From Aplysia californica (Eukaryota > Mollusca > Gastropoda > Aplysiida > Aplysiidae): a stretch of 64,000 bases of DNA. The translations under genes and the position numbers were made by a program. The stretch is taken from NCBI RefSeq assembly GCF_000002075.1, contig NW_004797534.1, positions 896,627 to 960,626 of the forward strand, in the 5' to 3' direction. Of this stretch, positions 34,680 to 46,600 are shown one piece after another. The first letter of the stretch is position 1. Every line of letters begins with the position of its first letter. A model generated the notes under the pieces. The model saw nothing but the letters and a program-made list of their open reading frames with translations, was not told the DNA's origin and searched no databases.

Positions 34680-37600
34680 ATTTTATTATGTATACTAAAA
34701 GACTGAGCAGAGGCTTACAATGTAAATTCTGAGCTCTACAAGTAGAGAAAATCTTAAGTTTGCACAAAACAGATTTTAGAAAAAAAGTTGGATCTAATTA
34801 TTCTAATAAAAGTAAAAGTGATTGTTATGCTGAGATTTGTTATTATTAACTCTGGAAATACAGTTACTTGCTGAATCTAAAAGTAACTAGAACTGTGCAA
34901 TTCGTTTTATTTCAATTCCAAAGCCCAAAGGCATAGCAATAATAAGTTAGATCTAGATCTAGCAGTTGTAGGCTCTCTGGCTGCTTCTAGCATAGGCCTG
35001 CTACTACTGATTCTAGACAGGGAATCTAGATCTTGCTATCGCCTGCACTATTAACGTCAAATATATGGTAAAATAAAAACAAAACTGAATTTTTTGTCAG
35101 TCAGTACATCCCAATTACCATAGCCGCACGTATTAATAGTTGAATAATGCGATACCGAAGCAACACGTTATCACAGTGTGCAGGGGAGAGCGAGGTGCTT
35201 GGTCGATTCGGTGGTTCGGCTTTTGTAGATCTATGCATTTTTTACGGAAAGCCCTATTACCTGGCCTATTACTAGATCTATTAGTGTTGTGAAAACTTCA
35301 ACCTCTACAGCTCAGGCGTCAAAAGATGCTGGAAAATAATAATACGTCCTGAAGTTTCATAATTTATTTTTATACAGAATAACACAGTACACAGCCAGTA
35401 GTTTTTATTTCATCGAGTTATAAAAATGGCCTTCGTATAAAAATTGCCTTGTTTTCAGAAGCAAATTTTAATAGTTCTAGTTCTACCGAATCGATTTTCA
35501 CGCGAATTCAACCATTTTGATGATCTTTCTTTTCCTTTTAAAAAAATGTAGATCTAGGCCTGTCGGATGTGGCAGTGCGAATAACACCGAGTTGTTTAGA
35601 TCTAGATCCATCAAAACACGAGGCTTCGTGGCCGATCACAAAAGTCTACGGGGCTTATCGAGGCCGATTCGCCCTGCTGCGAGCACGTTCACTAAACTGC
35701 CTACTAGATAGAATCTACTACCAAATATTCTCTACACGATCTTTGCTACTACTACTACTAGGCCTACTAGCTTACATGTACTACTACGAGACAGTACGAG
35801 AGAGTGTCACTCAGGCAGAGATAGTGTAACTTTGACTCAGCCACGTAGTGTACACACTTTTTATACCCCAAATTTAACCCGGAAGTCCATTCGGAGGATT
35901 TGACCTTTTCACTTGACCAAAGTGTGCCAAAATGGTAGTCTAGCTTTTGCCCCTCCATGAAGGAAAAATCTGGCCCTCATTCAAACCATTGGGAGTGAGC
36001 AAAATTTTGCGTATTGTGCTTTGTTCTTTACAATATTCATTATGGTTATGATTTATAAGTTGTACACTGAGACAAAACCGTACTAAATGAGAAAAGTGCA
36101 CCATTATGAAAGTGGAACGAACTCAGTTGCCTGAAAAGGGTAGTTTGAGCATGTGTGGCCTAAATAAGCTAAACCCCCCTCCCTTACCTTATTTAGGCCA
36201 TATGTGGCCTAAATAAGCACTCCCTATTATGATAGCTTCCACAGTCTTTTTGTGGTTAATGATTCAATATACCCCAAAAGTGTCAGGCTGCAATAGTTGT
36301 TGGGTGAAAAATAGCTCAAGCTCAAGTGAGTTAAATCCATTCTCTCTCCATTAACTCCTTCCCTTACAACTTATGACAAAGAACCCTTTAAAAAGTAATT
36401 CATCCATCTTTCTGTTTTAAGCAATTGCTATGAACCCAACATTAATTAACTAAGTATTTTGAAAGCATAATAATGGTCAATAAAAAAGATAAAGACTTTT
36501 CTCGTTATCCATCAGAAGCAAACAGAAACGTTGTATTAAAAAAGAAAAAAAAGAAAATTCCACACCATCCAGTCAAGGGGCCCCACATTAACGCGTGTGA
36601 ACACGATGTCCGCAAACGTGTCGATGGGCAGCCACACAGCACTTAGTGTGTTATCCGAGGGGGGCTTAGCTCCAATACGCTGGTAGATGACTCCCTCCGA
36701 CTCCACCGCCCAAACGTACAAGGTGTTACAGCTCAGGTGAATGATGTGGGCATCACCTGAGGTACAGGAACCCAAAAGGGACACATTCAAATGATGAAAT
36801 TAAGAATAACACTGAAAATTAAAAAAAACACACATTTAAAAAAAGTTTTTCTTTTTTCTTTGGTTGGGGGATTTGGGGCGGAGGGGGGGGGGGGGGGAGG
36901 GGGTGGTGAGAATTTGAGTGAAAAATGATATAGAAAAAATAAATGTCATGCTCACAAGTCCCTGAAAAAAAATGACATATGAATATAAATTGACAAATCA
37001 TGACGTATGCCGGACCAGAGGAAATGGAAGAACAGATGCATATATACAATAAAAATACAGAAAGATACATTTTATCGTCGGCAAGCTGTTCACACAATAT
37101 TCTGACTCTAACATTTTGAATATTTTAAAATTGATTCTTAATGTGTGGTGTTGTTTTCATGAGCTTGAAATCATCATTTCAAAGAACATGAGCATTACTA
37201 TAATTAGCCAGAAAACTATGAGCTGAGCATATGAGCACGTAGCATCCAGCTAAACAAGAAGGGTTATAAGGATAATACGGGGGAAAAAAAACAACAAAAA
37301 CCCCCCCCCAAAAAAACCCAACAACTGGAAGACCCCCCCCCCCCCCCCTGCCTTTCAAAAGAAAAAAAATAGCAATGACCTTGCAGTCTAAGTAATTTTT
37401 TAAAACAAGCATGGACAAACTATTGCTGGTGGGCCAGATCTAGCTCTCAAGCAATTTCAATCGGGCCCGAAAGTCGACCCACTAAGTATTATTAATGAAC
37501 GTGGCCCACTGTGTATTGATAGAAAATTAAAAAATTTTAAAAACTGTTCACCTTGAAAATTAAAGCTAATAATATGTTTTTACCCATCTGCAAGCAATTG

Positions 37601-40600
37601 ATCTTATATATTTGTTCTTAAGAAATGCCCTTGAATGAAATAATAATATGCTGTAGTTTTAGGTTTAATCTCACTTTTGACAGCTGGGGTAATTTAACCA
37701 ATTTCACCAAATTGTTTCCTGCTTTGGCTTGCAAAATATTTGGAATTGCTTACCCTCACCTGCGACTTGCTCACGCATGCTGTAAAAATTAAACTAAAAA
37801 AATGTTGCGGACACATGCTACACAAAACTACCTACCAAGCTGTGAAAGGTCAAGGTTCACCCAGCTGGAACCTTGAGGACAGCGTTCATTCATGCCGGCC
37901 CTCACCTGAGAAGTAAACGTGCAAATGAGATTAGGATAAGGTAAGATGAGATCAGATAAACTTTATTGATTCATGGGGGGAAATTTGAGTGGATATAGTT
38001 TGATTTAGCAAGAGTTTTACGGCACCTGCGACACAAAAAGGTCATATAAGTGCTGAAGATTGGAGGTGTTACAAGACAGAAACAAACACAAAAAAGCAGG
38101 AGATATAAGTTTTAGTTTTTGTAAGAGTTTTACGGCATTTGCAACACAATAAGGTCATTGAAGTGCCAAAGATTAGAGGTGTTACAAGGGAGTAACAAAC
38201 ACAAAAAAGAAGGAGGAGAGATATGGACGATAGATGTTTGATAGGCAAGAGGGAGCAAACCACACCAGAGCACCCGCCAACCACCTGTAGAGGGGATATA
38301 CCAGAACATCGACATACAAAAATTCAGCATCAACACAGAAATGAACTCAGTACATTCATGTTCAAAGATACATGTGCACAACTCAGTCTCACATGCATTT
38401 CCCAAACAGTGAGCGTGTGTACATGGGTGCATGTATACATGTGTGACCATGTGCATCTGAATATATGCCTTACAGACCCATTCCATTCAAAAGGCTAGCA
38501 ATTTCTTGAGCAACAGATGTGGACGTGTGCTTGTATGTGTGCTTGTGCACACATAAAGAATACGCTTGCCGGTGCCAGCATGTATACTTAAAACATTGTA
38601 TGGGTCGTCAAAATACTGAAATCAAGGAAACCGGCATTTTTCTTCTGGTTTGGCAATATTTATCGAATTTTTGTTTTTTTGGCTGAGCATCTTTTGTCTA
38701 TCTAAAAACACATTCCTGTGTGGATTTTACCGAAAAACGTTTATTAAAGGGACAAAAACTGTAAATTTTCAGTTTTCAAGGACTCTTAAGCTATGGAAGT
38801 CACCAAACTCAGGCAGCCATTTTCTCGCTAATTTAACCTCTGAACCCGGCGACCCCATCCTCCCAGCATTTATTTATACCGAGAAGATCCGAAAAGACCC
38901 GAAAAGACAGCTGAAAAGACCAGAGAAGACACTAAATGACCCGAAAAGACATGCATGGTTTATTTATTCATTGTTTATTTATCTGTTGTCACCACTTCTG
39001 TAAAAACAAAAATAATGTCGATCCCTTGTGGAGCTACTCTTAAAAAACTTAAAACACTTACACTGACACTAATTTCTTTCATTTGCTTAAAAGGGGTATT
39101 ATTATTGATCTGTTTGTGACAAATAAATAAATAACAAATAAATAAACCATGTATGTCTTTGCGGGTCATTTAGTGTCTTTTCGTGTCTTCTCGGGTCTTT
39201 TCGGGTCTTCTCGGTAAAAATAAGTACCCCATCCTCCTTCAATCACAAATATCTTGACATATATTCAAGATAAAACGATATTTTTTTCATTCAAAGCAAG
39301 GCATCAACCCCAGCCCTCACCCGACTGTACCTTTATAAAAAATCAATAATCCCCTTTCCGGAGCCCCATACTTTGCAGCGCACAGACTTTGAATGAACTT
39401 TGGTGACCCCAACCAGTACTCACAATGTGATGCGAAAGCACAGGTTCACTGACCGGTCACGATGGCGAGCCCGACAAGACGTGTGTATGACTTCCTTTTT
39501 TTTAACAAGTGACAGCACAGGACAAATATAGATTTATTTTCATTCCGGTTACCGTGTACATAGATACTGAGACTAGGTGCCCGGTTACCGTGTATGTAGA
39601 CACATGCATCGTGAAAGAACAATATTTACGTGCGCGCGCACACACACACACACACACACAAACACACCACGTACACCTTACATGCGCGCACACATGCACA
39701 CCACACACACACACGCACGCACCTACTTTCTGATCACACGCGCACGCTTACACACATTAGATCTCTATCATGTCTCAGTTTGTGTTGTACATAATGTATT
39801 CCGGCCTGAATTTACGGTTATAGCTTTTAGAGTACGCCTAGTAGACTAGAGCTGGGCCGAAACCATGATTTACGAAGGCCTATCGGCTCTGTACTCGCAC
39901 CATTTCGAATTAAAAATTCAGTTAAAATTAAAGCGTTGATGCTATTTTGCCTAAAATTGCAAGAAATTGCGAAAATTGCAAAAAAATTGCGGAACTCGAC
40001 GAAAAACGTGGCTGCACCGCGATTTCCTGGGGGGGGGGGGGGGGGGGGGGCAAAATAATTAATTTTTAGTATTATGAACTGCCACATTCGGTGAGCAGAA
40101 ATGCTTTCCCAAAAATTTATATAATTTTTTTTTCTTTCTTACAGTAGTTACAGATAACTTAATTAAGCTAAAAAGTATTATAAAGAGGAGAAATCTATAA
40201 TTGTTTGAGCAAAAAATTAAGCCATGAGCTGAATATTTACATACCAGAGAATTTGTGGAAAAACTGAAAATGGGTAATATGGAGAGACCACAGCAATTCC
40301 TAACTGGTCAGAGTTCAGTGAATTAGGATAATTATACCCGGTCACAAAGGGCTTTCAGTGAGAGATAATGTGATACAAAACAACAGTAAATGTACCATCC
40401 TGCACCGTCTGTAGTCACACATTTTTGTATTCAATCACCAGATTTTGCTGTGTCAGTCTACTTACCATGATTTCACCATCAGGAGTGAGTGCCCACACAG
40501 CACACATGGACACACTGAAGCAGCAGAAGTCGTAGCAGTCTGGGATCATGGCTGCCTCTCCCCGAGGTTGGCGAAACACGTAGATATCTCCATTAGTTTG

Positions 40601-43600
40601 CTGAGCCCACACAAGCCCTGGTGTAATTCACATTATATAAAAAAAGGAATGTTGTGATCATACACAAAGTAGAGGCATTGTCTTTAACAGACACAGAAGA
40701 AACCACAAATTAAAAAAAATAAAAAAATATCCACAGCTTTTACATCACGAATGAAACAAAGTACCTTTAAATGTAAAAATAAAACTTCCTTCGAAAAAAT
40801 TTCAAGACTTATTTTTCTTGGAGAATAAAAAAAATTCTTGGGATACCTGGCAGAAAAAGGGGAAAGATTTGGAAGTGCTATTATACATCTGAATTATATT
40901 ATGAGTGTATAATGATAAACGTCACTATATTACCACTATACACCGAAATCTGGGTACACTCGAATTTTGGTCTCGTCAATTGGACGCCTTCTGGATTTAA
41001 TGTCCGTTGTAGATTTGGTTGAATTTAGTAACATAAAAGAACACTTGTGTCCGCCCTCAAATTCTTTCAACTTCTGCTGAAATTCCTGCTTGAACATGAT
41101 TATTGCGTTGACGACATTCGGTAGATCTAGTTGCCTGTGCTTCCTCGCAGCGTGAAACAGAAACAAGGCTTACGGCGAAGGCAGGATCGGAGAACAGAAA
41201 AAAGAACAAAACACGCATGCGTCATTCGGGTGTACTGTAGAGTTTGTTATTCTGCACCCAAAATTTGGGTGTAGAATAACACGTCGGAAAGATTTACACA
41301 CTAAATAGGAAACAAATCAACTTCCAATGTTGTACATGATATAAAGGCCATAACTTTAGGATGGCAAAACCAAATGCAATACAGGTAATCAATTGGTGAG
41401 ACTCTTAACTGTTGATTTCACCTCATTTTGTTTTACTTTAAGGCTTTTGATGTTATTATTTTACTGCTAGTTTATAGTTATCCTCACCTTTTATGGTTAC
41501 CTACACAAAACTTTTTCTTTATTTTTTGGGGGGCAAAATATGTGAAACTTACCCCAGTCAACCTCAGCAACATTGGCACAGATCATTTTCCAGGTGGAAG
41601 AGGGAGACATCTGGGCAGGATGGGCTTCCAGCCAGTGGTAACCTGGAAAATATTGTTGACATGATGTGTTATAGAAGTCATGAAATAACGACAAAAAATG
41701 TGAGGCATCGTGGTGAAATCAAGCGCTCGTCAAAATAATGAAATTGAAGAAAAAAGCATTTTCCCGCCAGTTTGGTAATTTTTGTCAAATTTTTTGTTTT
41801 TGGCTCAACACCTTTTATGTTCATATGAAAACATATTTCCTTGTGAATTTTAAGGACTCTCAAGCTATTGAAGTTACCAAACTTTGTTGGCCATTTTCTC
41901 ACTAATTTTACCACTGACCAGGCAACCCTACCTCCTTCAATAGCAAAAATCTCGACTTCTATTCAAGATAGACAGGTATGTCCTTGAAAGCAAGGTAGAT
42001 GAATAGGCTTTTAGAGGATACCAATAACTCCACATGCCCAGAATTTGACGAGCGCCTGATTCCACCACGCCGTGACACAAATGGTGAAAACATCCTCTGT
42101 AGCTTGCCAAAATAACACAAAACCCCCAAAACAACATAATAATCTCAAATTATAAGGTTTTTACAATTCATTCAGAGACAGTAGTCAAACTCAAACATTG
42201 ACAAAAAAACCAACCAAGCTCATTTAATTCATTGTCTCTGAGTGGAAGCAGCACTAGCCAGTCAGGTGGTCATGTTTCGCTGAGTGGCTGGTGCCACTGT
42301 CCGATAAGAATGTGATCATTTACTTGCAAATAAACACCAAAAATGACCAAGTACATTCAAAGTACGACTAGTATTCTAAGGATAGATGTTTAATTTTCTC
42401 CCATAGGGGTCTGTACAAATGGGTGTATTGATAGTTTGAATCGCGCATTGTTTTAGCTTGTGGATGTATGGCAACGTTGTTGATGCTCATCTGGTTGCAC
42501 AAAAATGGCTGTAACGTTGCGAATAATACTTAAAAAAAAAAAAGAAAAGTGGCATGCACATTCAGAAGTGAATGTAGATTGAATAAATCACACCCCGAGT
42601 TCCTTAGTAATTCATATTTTCACTTTGTCGGCGATTTGCAAATTTGACATACTTTTTAAAAATTCTGTTTGTTTTCCGTCTGGTTGGTATTGTCACTATG
42701 AAGTACAATTTAATCGATAATTCAACAAAGAAGTTTAAACAATCTGATTTTCACATTCATTTCCTTTTCTAGGGAGGCATAAAACACTGATGTAGCTTAA
42801 TTTGCTGATAATTATAACTCACCATGCAAGTGACCTCGTGCTCTGCTTTGACTGATGAAAATTAAATTCTGTCCCAGCCCAGAAAAAATCCCCCAAAAAC
42901 GGAGACAAAATAGTTAATGACAGGAGGGGGGAATTAGACACTACTGAATGAGATAAACCATTATAATAACCATTGCTCAATCCAAGAACCATTCACATTA
43001 CAAAAAAGACAAGCCTTTTCAGATACATCCATGTGAAATGAGCTCGCATGAAAGAAACCCGTCCATATCGTTCTTTAGAAAAGGTCATCTGTAAATTGTC
43101 CACACAGACCTTGAATGCTCCCTCGACAGACTTGCAGCACGTTGCGGAAGTCGAGCGCCAGCCAAACACCTTGCGTCCCAGCTGTGATGAGCCCACCTCG
43201 ATTGGTACTGAGAATGTATGAGAGCTGCTTTGGGTCAAACTTGCGAGCCATTGCACGGATCATGTCCAAGGTGCTTGCCTCCTGCAAAATGTACTCACTC
43301 ATTGGAACCTGAGGACAAACAGACAGACAAAAGCATATATGTACATTTGAACCTGCTCCAATGAACACCTGTCCAAGACAATTATCTGTACATGTAACCA
43401 CTTTCCACTTCACCCCTTGATTTAAAAAAATTTATTCCAATGACACTGTCTACGAGGATCACATGTCTATGATAGCCATTTTTCTCTTGCCACTGGGTAC
43501 AAATGACCATTTCTCACTCTCCCCTCCCCCTTGGATTTTCATCATACAGTATTGCATGAATAGCTCGAATTCGGCAGGACCAGCCTCGGTAGTTCAAGGG

Positions 43601-46600
43601 ATCCGTAGTTCGACGGATATCTTCCAAAAGATACAGAAGAAAAAAAAAGTGAGCGCAGGCACAATTCGACGGATTCCTGATTTTGAGTCTTCTGTGTTCG
43701 ACCTATCCGTGTTATACTATATGTGAGACAGCGTGGTGGAATCAGGCGCTGGTCAAAATAATCACATTGAAGAAACTTGCATTTTTCCGCAGGTTAGTGA
43801 ATTTTTATAAAATTTTTGTTTTTTGGCTCAACACCTTTCACGCCCATTAAAGAACTCATTTCTGTGTGAACTTTTCTGAAAAACGTTAATTAAAGGCACA
43901 AAAAAAGTACATTTTCAGTTACCACGGACTCTTAAGCTAAGGAAATAACTAATCTTTGGCGGCCGTTTTCTTATTAATTTTACCTCTGAAAACAGGTGAC
44001 CCCCACCTCCTTCTTTCGCAAATATCTCGACTTGTATTCAAGATAAATGGATGTTTTTTCATCCCAATAAAGACAAGTGAACAAGCTTTAAGATGATACC
44101 AATAACTCTACATGCCCAAAATTTGACGAGAGCCTGATTCCACCACGCTGCATCACATATAATAATGACACCGTCCAAACCATTCACCTGCACAAGACAA
44201 CAACTTTTGTCCTCAACATCTTGGTGGCCATCTTGGATAATTTCAACTATATTTATATTTCTCTGAGAATTCATTTGTTTTTGAAATATAAGGGGATGGG
44301 GAGCATTGACAGAAAGAAAAGAGGGGTAAACATTAGTTATATCTGAGGACAATCTTACAATGCAAGCAAAATTTCAAAGCAGACAGAGAAATATTCTTTT
44401 TGGGAACAAGAACTTGGGTTATCTAGTCTGAAGTCAAGAACTGTACTAGCTCAGCTACTAGTCGGAAATACTTTTGGATGGATGAGAAGTTCGTATACCT
44501 GCAGGGAATCCGCCCCCCCCCCCCCCCCCCCAATTTTTTAAATTGGTATGACAGCAATACATTAAGACTACTTTTTAATTTCAGATGACGAAAAACAAAG
44601 AAAAAAATCAGCAGACTATGCTAATGGCAGCTACAAATATAACTCCCATATTGCAAAAATATCACAAAAGAAATACTAAAACAAAACAACATTTCACCCT
44701 TAATTTCCCTTCGCTTTTTCTTGGAAAACATTTCCCCCCAGAACAGAGAAAAAATTAAAGAAAAGAACAATAATTTCTCCTCTCACCTGCCACCACTGGC
44801 CAGCCCCTGCAGGATTCTGCCGGGTGACCCCATTACAGAACCAGATCTGTCCCAGTACATCGATAGCCCAGCCAATATTCTCACTGTCCACGGCTACGCT
44901 GGAGAACAAGTACGGAGCTGTCTCTCTGAGGGAAACATCAGTTTCGTTTTGCTCATGGCAGGACTTGAGGACAGCACAAAAAAGACTGTTTTGCTTGGTT
45001 TAGGCTGACATTTGACTTATAATATAATGCTATCGATATTTTTCCTTATTTAAACATTGCTATGCTATTTTAACAAAGCAAGAAAAGTGAACAAAGTAAG
45101 AAAAGTGAACACATTTCCCTTTGCCTTTTCTCTTCATTTACACATTCAGAAACATGTGTCGTGACACGGTAGACTAAGGCACTCGTCATAATAATAACAA
45201 TCAAAGAAATCGACACTTTTTCCATCCATTGGGCAATATTTATCAAATTTTGGGGGGGGGGGGGCTCAACACCTTTTACGCCCATTTAAAAACACACTCA
45301 TGCATGGATTTTACTGAAAAACTGATCAAAAGGCACAAAAAATGTACATTTGGAGTTTCTAAGGACACTACAGCTTTGGAAATCACCAAACTTTGGCCAC
45401 CATTTTCTCCCTAATTTTACCCCTGACACCAGGTGACTCCCACCTTCTTCTATTGAAAATATCTCGACTTCTATTGAAGAGAAATGGGTTTTTTTTTCAT
45501 CAAACGCATGGTAAAAGGACAGACTTTTAGATGATACCATTTAAACTTCATGTGCCCCAAAATTAACGAGTGCCTGATTTCACCATGCCATGATGCATTT
45601 CATCCCAATTGCACATAAATTAACAAGTAGTGGAATTTTTCAAATCAGCACAACGGCTATGTGCGTTTCGACACGGTGGAATCAGGCGTTTGTCAATTTT
45701 TGGGCTTTTGGAGTTATTGGTACTATCTGAAAACTGATTTATTTGCCTTGCTTAGAATGAAACAAATATCCACCTATCTTGAATAGAACTCGAGATATTT
45801 TCTCGAATGAAGGAAGTGAGGTCACCTGGTTTCAGTGGGGAAATTAGCGAGAAAATGGCCGCCAAAGTTTGGTTACTCCAATAGCTAAAAAGTCCTTGAA
45901 AACAGAAAAATGACATTTTTGTGCCTTTAGTCAACGTTTTTCAGTAAAATTCACATTCAAATGTGTTTTCATAGGGACATAAAAGTGGTAGAGCCAAAAA
46001 TAAAAATTTCCAAAATGGCAGAAAAATATGTTTCTCCGATTTCTGTATTTTGACGAGCGCCTGATTTCACCACACTGCCTCACATATATCTTTCTCCTGC
46101 CTGCATCCACCTGCACTTCAAGTCTACAATTGAAGCTGTCAGAAACAACTTTCCGCATTCATATCTCCAGAGGTAGGCCTACTTGTTAAGGTGGTAAGAC
46201 TCCTGAGACCGCCAGCGTTGAATAAACCCAGAGTTCAATGGTTAGGCTCTTTATGATAACACCAGGAAGTGAGTTTGATTTCCGTGAGACAGCCCCCTAA
46301 ACTGAGTTAATGGCGATATGTATACATTTGCAATTGTCATTTTTGCCGAGGACAGAAAAACGGTGAAATGTTGTAGGTTTAACGCCCCTATCAACACCAT
46401 TATGAGGCAGGACCTCAGAGTGAAACGTCTATCTCTGAAAGGACGGAACCAAATGGGAAATCTGTGAAAAGTGCCTTTCCTAAGGACACAACGTCGGACC
46501 GAGCTGGGAGCTGAGGCTTGAACCCCCGTCCCCGCAATCTCACGATTACGGGTCCTGTGGCCTAACTACAATGCTACCGATGCCATCCATCATGGACCAA

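Larger units (their letters stand above)
32764..36229 (+). repeat. Dispersed 3.4-kb element, copy 2, with terminal palindromes
   Basis: Near-perfect palindromes of the form CTTATTTAGGCCA...TGGCCTAAATAAG occur at 32,764-32,793 and 32,813-32,844 on the left and 36,188-36,217 on the right, with half copies at 32,864 and 36,153. CTAAACCCCCCTCCCTTAC separates neighbouring palindromes at both ends in the same orientation. The right 1.8 kb matches copy 1. It fills most of the intron between exons 15 and 16 of TECPR2. No protein was recognised. Confidence 0.85.

Noticed and set aside
42832-42876. GT/AG-bounded candidate TECPR2 exon reading NLIFISQSRARGHLH
   Set aside because: The human segment expected after exon 11 (GTYWNHVVP...) is matched by 41,553-41,642, and that exon fits the phase on both sides; including this one breaks the frame.
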